Below the pieces are notes generated by a model. It searched no databases. It was not told the DNA's origin and saw nothing but the letters and a program-made list of their open reading frames with translations. Positions 46,765 to 57,600 of a stretch of DNA of 64,000 bases are shown here, piece after piece. Source of the DNA: Rhodanobacteraceae bacterium (lineage in GTDB: Bacteria; Pseudomonadota; Gammaproteobacteria; Xanthomonadales; Rhodanobacteraceae); assembly GCA_030123585.1 (NCBI GenBank), contig CP126120.1, forward strand, positions 2,419,001 through 2,483,000, in the 5' to 3' direction. The stretch's first letter is position 1; each line of letters opens with the position of its first letter. The position numbers and the translations under genes were made by a program.

Positions 46765-47691
46765 ATGAGCAACGCTGTTCGTCCCTGGATCGAGTTCGAT
46801 TGGGGCAGCTTTGACCCGTGGCGCGTGCAGGGGCCGCTGCGTCACCGCGCCATGGAGCATCCGTTGCTGCAGTGGGATGCGCTGATGGAACTCGTCAAGC
46901 GGCTCGAACCGCTGGGCCAGTTCCGCAGCCACACCAGCGACGCCACGGCCGGCACGCCGTTCAACGATGCGCCGCGCCTCTACCGCAACCGCCGGTCCGC
47001 CACCGACATCATCGCCAACCTGTCCGACGCGCACGCGTGGATGTCGCTGCTGAACGTGCAGACCGACCCGATCTACCGGACGCTCGTGGACGAGATCCTC
47101 GACAGCGTGCGGCCGGGCATCGACGCCGTCGATCCCGGCATGAGCTATCGCGCGGGCTGGATATTCCTGGCGTCGCCGAACACGGTCACTCCGTTCCATT
47201 TCGACACCGAACACAACATCATCCTGCAGTTGCAGGGCCACAAGACGCTGTACGTCTGGGATCCGCAGGATCTCGAAGCCGCCAGCGAACACGCGCGCGA
47301 CCGGTTCCACGCCTACCACGACCGCAGCTTGCTGGTATGGCGCGAGGAACTGCGCGAGCGTGCGCACAAGTTCCGGCTGGAGCCTGGCGTCGGCGCGTAC
47401 ATGCCCTGCACCAGTCCGCACATGGTCGAGAACGACGACAATCCGTCGCTCACCATGAGCTTCACCTTCTATACCGATTCGACCCGCCGCAGCGCGGGCC
47501 TGCACCGGATGCATGCGCGGCTGCGCAAACTCGGGATCACGCCGGCTCCGATTGGACGGCACCCGACCCTGGACGCGGCGGTGTATGGCCTTTATCGCAC
47601 ACGGCATGCCGTCGGGCGGGGGTTCAAACGACTGAGTGGCCGGCCGATCGAGCGCGAAGACGCGCCGTACGCCTACGCCAATCTCACCTAG
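46765..47691 (+). CDS. JmjC/cupin-like Fe(II)/2-oxoglutarate oxygenase candidate
   Basis: A protein of 308 residues. A double-stranded beta-helix is indicated by TPFHFDTEHNIILQLQGHKTLYVW (HxD iron ligands about residues 152-154), then CTSPHMVENDDNPSLTMSFTFY with the distal histidine. The linker and wide N-terminal region resemble cupin-8/JmjC hydroxylases. GAGGGGG precedes the ATG. The TAG stop is contributed by the first bases (CTAG) of the adjacent 160-bp element, so the original C-terminus may have been different. A hydroxylating role in the neighbouring assembly line is plausible. Confidence 0.72.
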   Translation: MSNAVRPWIEFDWGSFDPWRVQGPLRHRAMEHPLLQWDALMELVKRLEPLGQFRSHTSDATAGTPFNDAPRLYRNRRSATDIIANLSDAHAWMSLLNVQTDPIYRTLVDEILDSVRPGIDAVDPGMSYRAGWIFLASPNTVTPFHFDTEHNIILQLQGHKTLYVWDPQDLEAASEHARDRFHAYHDRSLLVWREELRERAHKFRLEPGVGAYMPCTSPHMVENDDNPSLTMSFTFYTDSTRRSAGLHRMHARLRKLGITPAPIGRHPTLDAAVYGLYRTRHAVGRGFKRLSGRPIEREDAPYAYANLT

Positions 47692-47847
47692 CAGGCTGTT
47701 GAAAAACAGCCTGCTACTGCGGGTCATGGATGACCCGCCGCGGATCAAACACCGCAAGTGTTTGATCCCGAGAAGCCGAGTCCGGACATGTGCCGGACTC
47801 GGCGCGTTGAAAAAGTGCAGGAAAGCACTTTTTCAACAACCTGCTAG
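47688..47847. mobile_element. 160-bp MITE-like element: five tandem hairpins with 19-bp terminal inverted repeats
   Basis: The ends CTAGCAGGCTGTTGAAAAA (47688-47706) and TTTTTCAACAACCTGCTAG (47829-47847) are inverted with one mismatch. Inside are consecutive perfect hairpins: 12-bp stem 47689-47716, 9-bp stem 47719-47738, 10-bp stem 47743-47767, an 11-bp CCGAGTCCGG-type stem at about 47775-47803, and a 13-bp GTTGAAAAAGTGC stem ending near 47837. It has no coding capacity. CTAG at both ends may be the duplicated target or part of the repeat. It supplies the stop codon of the JmjC-like gene and separates it from the NRPS-PKS gene. Confidence 0.75.
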
Positions 47848-47969
47848 CGCGCCGCACCGGCGGCCCGCGGGGGCCGCGCGCGCCGCTGCGGGGCCGCCAG
47901 TCGGCGGTTGTCGACGCGGCATGGATGTTGCATCACACTTCAGACGAGGGTTGCTGAAACCGACAACTC

Positions 47970-50900
47970 ATGAAATCCGGACCACCAGCGCCGCTGGGCG
48001 GCGGTGCGAGGGCCGCCCCCGAAGTGGCCGCGCCAACCCTGCACGGGTGCGTGGCGCAGGCGGCTGTGCGTGCACCGGATGCGGTCGCCGTCAGCGATGG
48101 CGGCGCGGCGCTGACGTTCGAAGAACTGGAGCGGCGCGCGAATCAGCTTGCGCATCGCTTGCAAGTCCTGGGTGTCGGTCCCGATACCCTGGTGGCGATC
48201 GGGTTGGAGCGCACATCGCTGCTGGTGGTGGGCCTGCTCGGCATCCTCAAAGCCGGCGGCGCGTACCTGCCGCTCGACGCGAGCTACCCGCGCGAACGCG
48301 TCGAGTTCATGCTGGCCGATGCCGAGGCCAGGGTGCTGCTGACCAGCAGCACGGCGCGCGCCACGCTGCCGGATTTCGATGGCCCGGTGCTGCTGCTGGA
48401 TGACCCGGCAACCTTCGATGGCCAGCCCGAAGCGCCGCCGGAAACATCGGCCGGGCCGGACGACCTGGCCTACGTGATCTATACCTCGGGCTCGACCGGC
48501 AAACCCAAGGGTTGCCAGATTTCGCATCGCAACGTGGTGCGGTTGTTCGAGCACACCCAGCCGTGGTTCGGCTTTGGCCCGGACGATGTGTGGACGTTCT
48601 TCCATTCGCACGCATTCGATTTCTCCGTTTGGGAAATCTGGGGCGCGCTGGTGCACGGCGGTCGCGTGGTGGTGGTGCCTTACGAGACCAGCCGGTCGCC
48701 TTCGGAATTCCGCGCGCTGCTTGCGCGCGAGCAGGTGACGGTCCTCAACCAGACGCCGTCGGCGTTCCGGGCGTTGATCCATGCGGACGCCGAGGTCGAT
48801 GAGGGCACGCCGCCGCTGGCGCTGCGCTACGTGATTTTCGGCGGCGAAGCGCTGGACCTGCAGATGCTCGCGCCGTGGTTCGAGCGGCACGGCGATGCGT
48901 GCCCGCGCCTCGTGAACATGTATGGCATCACCGAAACCACGGTGCACGTCACGTACCGCCCGCTGTCGCGGACCGATCTCGATGCGGGGCTTGGCAGCGT
49001 GATCGGCGTGCCGATCCCCGACCTCGAAGTGCTGGTGCTGGACGAGGCGCTGCGTCCCGTTCCCGACGGCGAAGTCGGCGAAATGTTCGTCGCGGGCGGC
49101 GGCGTGGCGCGTGGCTATCTGAAGCGCCCGGACCTGACGGCAGAACGCTTCGTCGACTGGACGTCCCCCGATGGCTGCGCGCTGCGCTTGTACCGCACCG
49201 GCGATCTGGCGCGTCGCTTGCCGCACGGCGATCTGCAGTACCTCGGCCGCGGCGACGACCAGGTCAAGATTCGCGGCTTCCGGATCGAGACCGGCGAAAT
49301 CGCGAGCGCATTGCAGAAGCACGCCGGCGTGCGCGCCTGCGCCGTGGTCGCGCGCAACGACGGGCCGGACGCTGCGCCGCGCCTGGTCGCCTATGTCGTG
49401 GCCGCGGGCGATCCGCCCACGGCCGCGGTTCTGCGCGAGCATCTGGCGGCCAGTTTGCCGGATTACATGTTGCCTTCGGCCTACGTGTTCCTGCGCGAAT
49501 TGCCGATCACCGAAAACGGCAAGCTCGACCGCCGGGCGCTGCCGGCGCCCGGGCGGGAACGCCCCGAACTCGGCGTGCCCTATGTTGCGCCGCGCGGCGC
49601 GACCGAACGTGAGGTGTGCGCGTTGTTCGCGCGCCTGCTCGACCTCGATCGGGTCGGGCGCGACGACAACTTCTTCGAACTGGGCGGACATTCGCTGCTG
49701 GCGGCGCGTGCGCTGGCGGAACTCTCCGGCGCGGACAACGGGCTCACGATCATCGACTTCTTCCACGCGCCGACCGCCGCCGGGCTGTCGCATCTGCTGG
49801 ATGCCGGCCGCGTGCGTGCCCTCGATACGCAGCGCCTGTCCGCCGCACGGCAACGCGCGCACGACGAGCCCATCGCGATCATCGCGATGGCCGCGCGCCT
49901 GCCCGGAGCCGCGGACACCGAAGCGTTCTGGAAGAACCTGTGCGAGGGCGTCGATTCGATCACCGCATTCACGCCGGACCGGCTCGATCCGTCGATTCCC
50001 GCGGAGGTGCGCAACGCCCCGGATTACGTGCCGGCGCGCGGTGTCATCGCCGGTGTCGAGAACTTCGATGCGGCGTTCTTCGGTATCACGCCGCGCGAAG
50101 CCGAGTTGATGGATCCGCAGCAGCGGGTCTTCCTCGAACTCTGCTGGGAATGCCTCGAACGCGCGGGCGAGATCCCCGACGCGCAGACCGCGCCGGTGGG
50201 CGTGTGGGCCGGGATGTTCAACGCCACGTATTTCCTCCGCCACCTGCAGCAGCGCCCCGATCTCATCGCCAAGCTGGGCGATTTCCAGGTGATGCTGGAC
50301 AACGAAAAGGATTTCATCGCCGCCCGCATCGCGCACAAGTTGAATCTCACTGGTCCGGCGATCAGCGTGCACACCGCATGCTCGACCTCGCTGGTCGCGA
50401 TCTGCCAGGCGCTGGAAGCGTTGCGGGCCGGGCATTGCCGGATGGCGCTGGCGGGCGGCGTCGCGATCACCTGTCCGCCGGCGAGCGGCTACCGCTACCA
50501 GGAAGGCGGGATGCTGTCGAAGGACGGGCACACCCGCACCTTCTCGGCCGACGCCAGCGGCACCGTGTTCAGCGACGGCGCCGCGGTGGTGGCGCTGAAG
50601 CGTCTCTCCGATGCCGAGGCCGACGGCAACCCCATCATCGCGCTGATCCGCGGCGGCGCCGTCAACAACGACGGCGGCGTCAAGGCCAGCTTCACCGCGC
50701 CGAGCAGCGCAGGCCAGGCGGCCGTGATCGCGATGGCGCTGGACGACGCGGGCGTCGATGCGCGTTCGATTTCGTATGTCGAGGCGCACGGCACGGCGAC
50801 GCCGGTGGGCGATCCGATCGAGATCGAGGGATTGACCACCGCGTATCGTCGCGACACGGCCGATTGCGGTTACTGCGCGATCGGTTCGGTGAAAAGCAAC

Positions 50901-53900
50901 ATCGGCCACACGGTCATTGCCGCCGGCGCCGCCGGCGTGATCAAGACCGCGCTGGCGCTGGAACATGGAAAACTTCCGCCGACCTTGCACGTCGCGGGCC
51001 TGAACCCCACCATCGATTTCGCGCATTCGCCGTTCCGGATCAACACGGCGCTGGCCGAATGGATGCCGGAAGGCAAGGCGCCGCGGCGCGCGGGGGTGAG
51101 TTCCTTCGGCGTCGGCGGCACCAACGCGCACGTGGTGCTGGAGGAAGCGCCGGCGCGAACGCCGTCCGACCCTGCCGTCGGGCCGCAACTGTTGCTGCTG
51201 TCGGCGCGCAACCCGGAAACCTTGCAGCGTGCCGCGGCCGGGCTGGCGGCGCACCTTGCGGCGCATCCCGAGGCCAACCTCGCGGACGTCGCGTGGACGC
51301 TGGCGGCGGGGCGCAAGCATTTCAGCGAGCGTACGTTCGTGGTCGCGGCCGACGCCGCCGATGCCGCGGCAAGACTTGCGGATCGCCCGCCCGGAACGAA
51401 GTCGCGGCCGCGCGAAGTCGTCATGATGTTCCCCGGCCAGGGTGCGCAGTACGCCGGCATGGGCCGCGAACTGCACGCCAGCGAGCCGGCGTTCCGCGAG
51501 GCGCTGGATGCGTGCGCGCAGATCCTTGTCGGCGAACTCGGTTTCGACTTGCGCGAAAAGCTGTTCGCGGAAGATGCCGAGGCCCTGCAGGAAACCCGCC
51601 TGACCCAGCCGGCGACGTTCGCGATGGAATATGCGCTGGCGCAGTTGTGGCTGGCGCATGGCGTCCATCCGGTCGCGCTGATCGGCCACAGCGTCGGCGA
51701 ATTCGTGGCGGCCGTGGTCGCGAGCGTGATGCAGCTCGACGACGCTGCGCGTCTGGTGGCGCGACGCGGACGGCTGATGCAGGCGTTGCCGCCCGGCGCG
51801 ATGCTGTCGGTACGGATGCCGGCGGGAAAAATGGCGGCGAGGCTTCCCGCTTCGCTGTCCGTCGCGGTTGAAAACGCGCCGAACGCCTGCGTGGTGTCGG
51901 GCGAGATCGCCGACATCGAAACCTTGCGCATCCGGCTCGAAGCCGACGGCGTGGCGTCGCGCATCCTGCGCACCTCGCACGCCTTCCATTCGGCGATGAT
52001 GGATCCCGCGGTCGCGCCGTTCCGGACCGAAGTGGCCGGCGTCGCACTGGCCGAGCCGGCGATTCCGATTGCATCAACCCTCACCGGCGCGTGGTTGACC
52101 GATGCCGATGCGACTTCCGTCGATTACTGGTCGCGCCATCTGCGCGACAGGGTTCGTTTCGCGCCCGCGCTGGCGTTGCTGGCCGAAGCGCACCCCGAAG
52201 CCGTGCTGCTGGAAGCCGGTCCGCGCGACACCCTCGCCAAACTCGCCCTGCAGATTCCGTCGGCCAAGCACTGCGTCGCGATCGCCGCGGCCGCCGGAAC
52301 GGAGCGTGGCGAGCGCGCGGCATGGCTGGTTGCGATGGGCCGGGCCTGGTCGGCAGGGGCCGAAGTGGATGTCGCCGCGCTCGACCGCCGTGTTCGACGC
52401 AGCAAGCTGCGCCTGCCCGCCTATCCCTTCGAGCGCACGCGCCACTGGGTCGACGCGACGGCGGCGGCTGCGACGGTCGCCGCGCCGTCGCCCGTGCCTT
52501 CCGACTCCGTTGCCGCCGGCGCGGCTGCGATACCCATCATGTCCAAGGAGCTTGTCGTGCCAGATGCCGCCCTTCCCCCTGCGATGCCGCCGAGGCGCGA
52601 GCGCCTGCTCGCCGAGATCGTCTCGCTGGTCGAAGACGTCTCGGGCGTCGAAATCGACGCCGACGGATTCGCCGAGAGTTTCGTCGCGCTTGGCCTCGAC
52701 TCGCTCTCCCTGACCCAGTTGTCGCTGCAGCTTTCCAAGTCGTTCGGTTGCAACATCACGTTCCGCCAGTTGATGGAGGACCTGTCCTCCCCGGAGCAAG
52801 TCGCCATGCACATCGACCAGAGCCTCCCGCCCGAGGCGCCGGCGGCACAGCCGGTATCGACACCTACTGCCGTCGCACAGCCTGTCGTTGCCGGCGTCCC
52901 GGCGGCAGCCGGCGGCCTGATGCAACAGGTCATCGCGCAGCAGATGGCGCTGATGCAACAGCAGTTGGCGATGCTGGCCGGTATGCCCGCTGCGCCAGCC
53001 GTCGCCGTCGCGCCGTCTGCGCCAACGGCTGCACCTGCGCCGGTGTCGGCGGCAGCACCGGACGACGAGGAAGCACGGCTGGCGCACACGCACTATGACG
53101 TCAAGAAGGCTTTCGGCGCGATCGCGCGCATCCACTCGGAGCAGACCGAGCTCACCGAGCGCCAGCGCGTGCGGCTGCAGGCTTTCATCGACCGCTACAT
53201 CGCGAAGACGCGCAAGTCCAGGGATTACACCGTCCGCCATCGCGACCGCCTGGCCGATCCGCGCGTGGTCACCGGCTTCCGCCCGCTGTTCAAGGAGATC
53301 GTGTACCAGATCGTGGTGGAGCGCTCGAAGGGTTCGCGGGTGTGGGACCTCGATGGCAACGAATACATCGACGCCCTCAACGGTTTCGGGATGAACCTGT
53401 TCGGCTGGCAGCCCGATTTCGTCCTCGACGCGGTCCGCAAGCAACTGGACGCCGGCTACGAGATCGGTCCGCAGCATCCGCTGGCGGGCGAGGTCGCGGA
53501 GCTGGTGTGTGAGTTGACCGGCTGCGACCGCGCCGCGTTCTGCAACACCGGTTCGGAAGCGGTGCTGGGCACGGTGCGCGTGGCGCGCACGGTCACCGGC
53601 CGCAACACGCTGGTGATCTTCAGCGGTTCCTACCACGGCATCTTCGACGAGGTGATCGTACGCGGGACGAAGAAGCTGAAATCCATTCCCGCGGCGCCGG
53701 GCATCCTCAAGAATGCCGTACAGGACGTGCTGGTGCTGGACTACGGCACGCCCGAATCCCTCGAGATCATCCGCCAGCGCGCCAAGGACATCGCCGCGGT
53801 GCTGGTCGAGCCGGTGCAGAGCCGCCGCCCCGACTTCCAGCCGCGCGAATTTTTGGCCGAGTTGCGCAAGATCACCCGCGAGGCGGGCTGCGTCCTGATC

Positions 53901-54632
53901 TTCGACGAAGTCGTCACCGGTTTCCGTTCGCACCCGCGCGGTACGCAGGGCCTGTTCGGCGTCGACGCCGATCTGGCGTCGTACGGCAAGGTGATCGGCG
54001 GCGGCATGCCGATCGGCGTGATCGCCGGCAAGCGCCAGTACATGGACGCGCTGGATGGCGGCGGCTGGCGCTATGGCGACGATTCCATCCCCACGGTCGG
54101 CGTCACCTATTTCGCGGGCACCTTCGTGCGCCACCCGCTGGCGCTGGCGGCGGCCAAGGCATCGCTGGAACATCTGCGCGACGCCGGTCCCGCGTTGCAG
54201 GAACACTTGACCGCCAGCACCGCCCGTCTGGCCAGCGAACTCAATGGCTACTGCGAAGAAGTCGGCGCGCCGATCCGGATCACCCATTTCGCGTCGGTTT
54301 GGCGCATCGGTTTCAGCGAAGACCATCCGCTGCAGGATCTGTTGTTCGCGATGATGCGCAACCGCGGCGTGCACATCCTCGAGCACTTCCCGTGCTTCCT
54401 CACCACCGCGCATACCGATGCGGACATCGCCACGATCGCGCAGGCGTTCCGCGAATCGGTGGCCGAACTGCAGGCCGCCGAATTCCTCCCGCGACGGCGC
54501 GTCGAAGGCGCACTCGATGCCAGCAAGCCGCCGGTTCCGGGCGCGCGTCTGGGCCGCGACCCCTCCGGGCGCCCGGCGTGGTACGTTGACGATCCGGACG
54601 CGCCAGGCAAGTACAAAAAGGTGAAGGCATGA
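47970..54632 (+). CDS. Hybrid NRPS-PKS: A-PCP-KS-AT-ACP-aminotransferase
   Basis: A protein of 2220 residues. A domain, about 25-530: [11 protein letters not shown] at 171-181; specificity positions D217, F218, W221, N260, I289, G291, M317, V325, H326 and K518 spell DFWNIGMVHK, the published threonine code. PCP: Ser575. KS, 632-1065: Cys804, His940, His980. AT, 1075-1480: Ser1241, and HAFH at 1337-1340 for malonyl-CoA. ACP: Ser1578. A Gln/Met/Ala-Pro linker leads to a PLP aminotransferase of the glutamate-semialdehyde type (1760-2180, Lys2007) as in MycA/ItuA. There is no condensation or ketoreductase domain, so it is a loading plus first-extension protein. It should make a Thr-primed beta-ketoacyl-ACP and aminate the keto group. 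The next gene overlaps by ATGA. Confidence 0.95.
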   Translation: MKSGPPAPLGGGARAAPEVAAPTLHGCVAQAAVRAPDAVAVSDGGAALTFEELERRANQLAHRLQVLGVGPDTLVAIGLERTSLLVVGLLGILKAGGAYLPLDASYPRERVEFMLADAEARVLLTSSTARATLPDFDGPVLLLDDPATFDGQPEAPPETSAGPDDLAYVIYTSGSTGKPKGCQISHRNVVRLFEHTQPWFGFGPDDVWTFFHSHAFDFSVWEIWGALVHGGRVVVVPYETSRSPSEFRALLAREQVTVLNQTPSAFRALIHADAEVDEGTPPLALRYVIFGGEALDLQMLAPWFERHGDACPRLVNMYGITETTVHVTYRPLSRTDLDAGLGSVIGVPIPDLEVLVLDEALRPVPDGEVGEMFVAGGGVARGYLKRPDLTAERFVDWTSPDGCALRLYRTGDLARRLPHGDLQYLGRGDDQVKIRGFRIETGEIASALQKHAGVRACAVVARNDGPDAAPRLVAYVVAAGDPPTAAVLREHLAASLPDYMLPSAYVFLRELPITENGKLDRRALPAPGRERPELGVPYVAPRGATEREVCALFARLLDLDRVGRDDNFFELGGHSLLAARALAELSGADNGLTIIDFFHAPTAAGLSHLLDAGRVRALDTQRLSAARQRAHDEPIAIIAMAARLPGAADTEAFWKNLCEGVDSITAFTPDRLDPSIPAEVRNAPDYVPARGVIAGVENFDAAFFGITPREAELMDPQQRVFLELCWECLERAGEIPDAQTAPVGVWAGMFNATYFLRHLQQRPDLIAKLGDFQVMLDNEKDFIAARIAHKLNLTGPAISVHTACSTSLVAICQALEALRAGHCRMALAGGVAITCPPASGYRYQEGGMLSKDGHTRTFSADASGTVFSDGAAVVALKRLSDAEADGNPIIALIRGGAVNNDGGVKASFTAPSSAGQAAVIAMALDDAGVDARSISYVEAHGTATPVGDPIEIEGLTTAYRRDTADCGYCAIGSVKSNIGHTVIAAGAAGVIKTALALEHGKLPPTLHVAGLNPTIDFAHSPFRINTALAEWMPEGKAPRRAGVSSFGVGGTNAHVVLEEAPARTPSDPAVGPQLLLLSARNPETLQRAAAGLAAHLAAHPEANLADVAWTLAAGRKHFSERTFVVAADAADAAARLADRPPGTKSRPREVVMMFPGQGAQYAGMGRELHASEPAFREALDACAQILVGELGFDLREKLFAEDAEALQETRLTQPATFAMEYALAQLWLAHGVHPVALIGHSVGEFVAAVVASVMQLDDAARLVARRGRLMQALPPGAMLSVRMPAGKMAARLPASLSVAVENAPNACVVSGEIADIETLRIRLEADGVASRILRTSHAFHSAMMDPAVAPFRTEVAGVALAEPAIPIASTLTGAWLTDADATSVDYWSRHLRDRVRFAPALALLAEAHPEAVLLEAGPRDTLAKLALQIPSAKHCVAIAAAAGTERGERAAWLVAMGRAWSAGAEVDVAALDRRVRRSKLRLPAYPFERTRHWVDATAAAATVAAPSPVPSDSVAAGAAAIPIMSKELVVPDAALPPAMPPRRERLLAEIVSLVEDVSGVEIDADGFAESFVALGLDSLSLTQLSLQLSKSFGCNITFRQLMEDLSSPEQVAMHIDQSLPPEAPAAQPVSTPTAVAQPVVAGVPAAAGGLMQQVIAQQMALMQQQLAMLAGMPAAPAVAVAPSAPTAAPAPVSAAAPDDEEARLAHTHYDVKKAFGAIARIHSEQTELTERQRVRLQAFIDRYIAKTRKSRDYTVRHRDRLADPRVVTGFRPLFKEIVYQIVVERSKGSRVWDLDGNEYIDALNGFGMNLFGWQPDFVLDAVRKQLDAGYEIGPQHPLAGEVAELVCELTGCDRAAFCNTGSEAVLGTVRVARTVTGRNTLVIFSGSYHGIFDEVIVRGTKKLKSIPAAPGILKNAVQDVLVLDYGTPESLEIIRQRAKDIAAVLVEPVQSRRPDFQPREFLAELRKITREAGCVLIFDEVVTGFRSHPRGTQGLFGVDADLASYGKVIGGGMPIGVIAGKRQYMDALDGGGWRYGDDSIPTVGVTYFAGTFVRHPLALAAAKASLEHLRDAGPALQEHLTASTARLASELNGYCEEVGAPIRITHFASVWRIGFSEDHPLQDLLFAMMRNRGVHILEHFPCFLTTAHTDADIATIAQAFRESVAELQAAEFLPRRRVEGALDASKPPVPGARLGRDPSGRPAWYVDDPDAPGKYKKVKA

Positions 54633-57600
54633 CCCAGGGAGATCCACGCACCACCGCAGCAACCAATGAGTTCGATCCGTTCGCGCAGCCGGCGCTGGCG
54701 CGCGTGGTGCCCGCGCTGGAGGCGCAGCGGGAAGTGTGGCTGGCCGCCAAGCTCGTGCCGGAAGCTTCGCTGGCCTACAACGAAGCGGTCAGCCTGAAAC
54801 TGTCCGGTGCGCTCGACGTTACCGCCCTGCGTGCCGCGCTCGATGCGGTGGTGGCGCGTCACGATGCGCTGCGCGCCACGCTCGGGACCGACGGCGCCGA
54901 GGTGTGCATCGCCGAACACGTCGATCTGCCCTTGCGCGAACGCGACCTGTCCGCCTTGTCGCCGGCGGATCGTGCGAGCGAAATCGCGACGGCCGAACGC
55001 ATGGTGGTGGAGACGCCGTTCGATCTCGAACACGGCCCGCTGCTGCGCGCCGAACTGTTGAAACTCGGCGGCGATCAGCACCTGCTGCTGCTCAGTGCGC
55101 ACCACATCGTCTGCGACGGATGGTCGTGGGGCGTGATCGTGCACGATCTGGGCGAAGCCTATCGCGCCGCGCATACGCATTCCGCGCCGGATCTTGCCGC
55201 TGCGGATTCGTTCGCCGATTTCGCCGTGGCCGAGGCTCGTTACGCGCAATCCGACGACTTTCGCGCGGCCGAACGCTACTGGCTGTCGCGGTATGCGACG
55301 TTGCCGACGCCGCTTGATCTGCCCACCGATCATCCGCGTCCGCGCTTCCGCGGCTTTGCCTCGCAGCGGTGCGACCTGCATCTGGAGCCCGCCGACGTGC
55401 GCGCTGCCGCGCAATGCGCTGCCCGTCACGGCGCCAGCCTGTACGCCTTGCTGCTGGCCGCGTTTGCCGCGTTGCTGCACCGGTTCTCCGGGCAGGACGA
55501 TCTGGTGATCGGCGTGCCGGCGGCCGGCCAGGCCGGCGGACACGAGCAGATGGTCGGTCACGCGGTCAACATCCTGCCGGTGCGATTGCCGGTCACGGAC
55601 GCGATGCCGTTCCAGCAGTTCCTCGCCGACGTGCGCGGTCAACTGCTCGATGCGTTCGAACACCAGCGCTACACCTTCGGCACCCTGCTTACGCGGCTGG
55701 CAATGCCGCGCGATCCGTCCCGGCTGCCGCTGGTCAGCGTGCTGTTCAATCTCGACCGTGCGTTCGGCCCGGATCAGGCCGATTTCGGCGACTTGCAGTT
55801 CGAGTTCGCTTCCGTGCCGCGCAGCTTCGAGAATTTCGAGTTGTTCATCAACGCAGTGCAGCGCGGCGATGGCGGCCTGTCGCTGGAGTGCCAATTCAAC
55901 AGCGGCCTGTACGACAGCGGCACCATCGAAGCCTGGCTCGACGCCTACGTCACGCTGCTGCGCGGTATCGTCGAAGACGCCACGCTGGCGGTCGGCCGCG
56001 TTCCGCTGCTTTCCGCTGCGCAAGCGGCGTGGCTGGAATCGTTGCAGCCCGCACGCACCCCGTACGAGGCCGGCCGCCTCGCACATGAGTACTTCGAACG
56101 CCAGGCCGACCGTACGCCGCAGAACGCCGCAGTGCGCGATGCTCAGGTGCGCTGGACTTACGCCGAGCTGGAAGCGCGTGCCAACCGCATTGCCCACGTC
56201 CTGCGCGCGCGCGGGGTGGGCCGCGGCGCATTGGTCGGCATCTGCCTTGAACGCAATGCGGACATGCTCGCGGTCGTACTCGGCACGCTCAAGACGGGCG
56301 CCGGTTATGTACCACTGGATCCCGCGTATCCCGCGGAGCGGCTGGCATTCATGGTGGCGGACGCCGAACTTGCCGCGCTGGTCGTCTCCGACTCCGTCCC
56401 TGCGAACGTCGCTTTCCCCGTCGAGCGCACGCTCTCGCTGGCGCGCGATTCGGAAGAGCTGGCAAAGGCTTCCGCGGCGCGCCTTGCGCGCGATCCGGGC
56501 ACCGATCCGTCGCGCGATGTCGCATACGTGATCTTCACTTCCGGCTCGACTGGCAAGCCCAAGGGCGTGCTCGTTCCGCACCAGGCGGCATCGAATCTGC
56601 TGACATCGCTGCAGCGCGAACCCGGCATACGCGCGGAAGATCGGCTGGTCGCGGTCACCACGCTGTCGTTCGACATCGCGTTCATGGAATTGCTGTTGCC
56701 GCTCTGCGTGGGCGCCGAGATCGTGATCGCCGGACGCGACGAAGTGCGCGACGGCGCGGCACTGCGCGGATTGATCGAACGCAGTGAAGCCACCCTGTTG
56801 CAGGCGACGCCGTCGGGCTGGCGGATCCTGCTCGATTCGGGTTGGCGCGGACATCCCGGTTTCCGCGCCGTGTCGGGTGGCGAGCCTTTGTCCGTCGATC
56901 TGGCGGAAGCGCTGCTCGAGCGCTGCGGCGAAGTCTGGAACGGTTACGGGCCGACCGAAGCCACCGTGTATTCCACGTTCTGGCGCGTCACGAATCCGCG
57001 TGCGGGCATCTATATCGGCAGTCCGGTGGCCAACAGCAGCGTGCGCGTGCTCGATGCGCAAGGCCTGCCGTGTCCGTTGGGCGTGCCGGGCGAGCTTTAC
57101 ATCGGCGGCGACGGCGTGGCGCTTGGTTATCTGCATCGCCCGGAACTCGATGCCGAACGCTTCCTGCCGGATCCCGACGCGACAATCGCCGGTGCCAGGC
57201 GATATCGCACCGGCGACCGTGGCCGCTGGACCGCCCGCGGCTGGATCGAGCATCTCGGACGCCTCGATTTCCAGATCAAGCTGCGCGGTTACCGCATTGA
57301 ACCCGGGGAGATCGAAGCCAATCTGGTCGAAGCCCCGGGCGTCGCACGCGCAGTCGTGATCGTGCGCGAGGATCGTCCGGGCGATCAGCGTCTCGTGGCC
57401 TATGTCACCGGGCGCGACAACATAGGACCGGACGAGGCTTCGTTGCGCACGTGGTTGCATGGCCGCCTGCCGGAATACATGGTTCCGCAGCACTTTGTCG
57501 TGCTCGACGCGATTCCGTTGCTGCCCAACGGCAAGACCGACCGCAAGAGCCTGCCCGCGCCGCAGGCGCAGCTCTCCAGCGGGCGCGAATACGTGGCGCC

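Noticed and set aside
47940..51989. Very long open frame on the minus strand opposite the NRPS-PKS gene
   Set aside because: It has no domain signatures and only His/Arg/Gln-rich low-complexity sequence; it is the expected antisense shadow of a GC-rich gene whose plus-strand product has complete A, PCP, KS and AT motifs.
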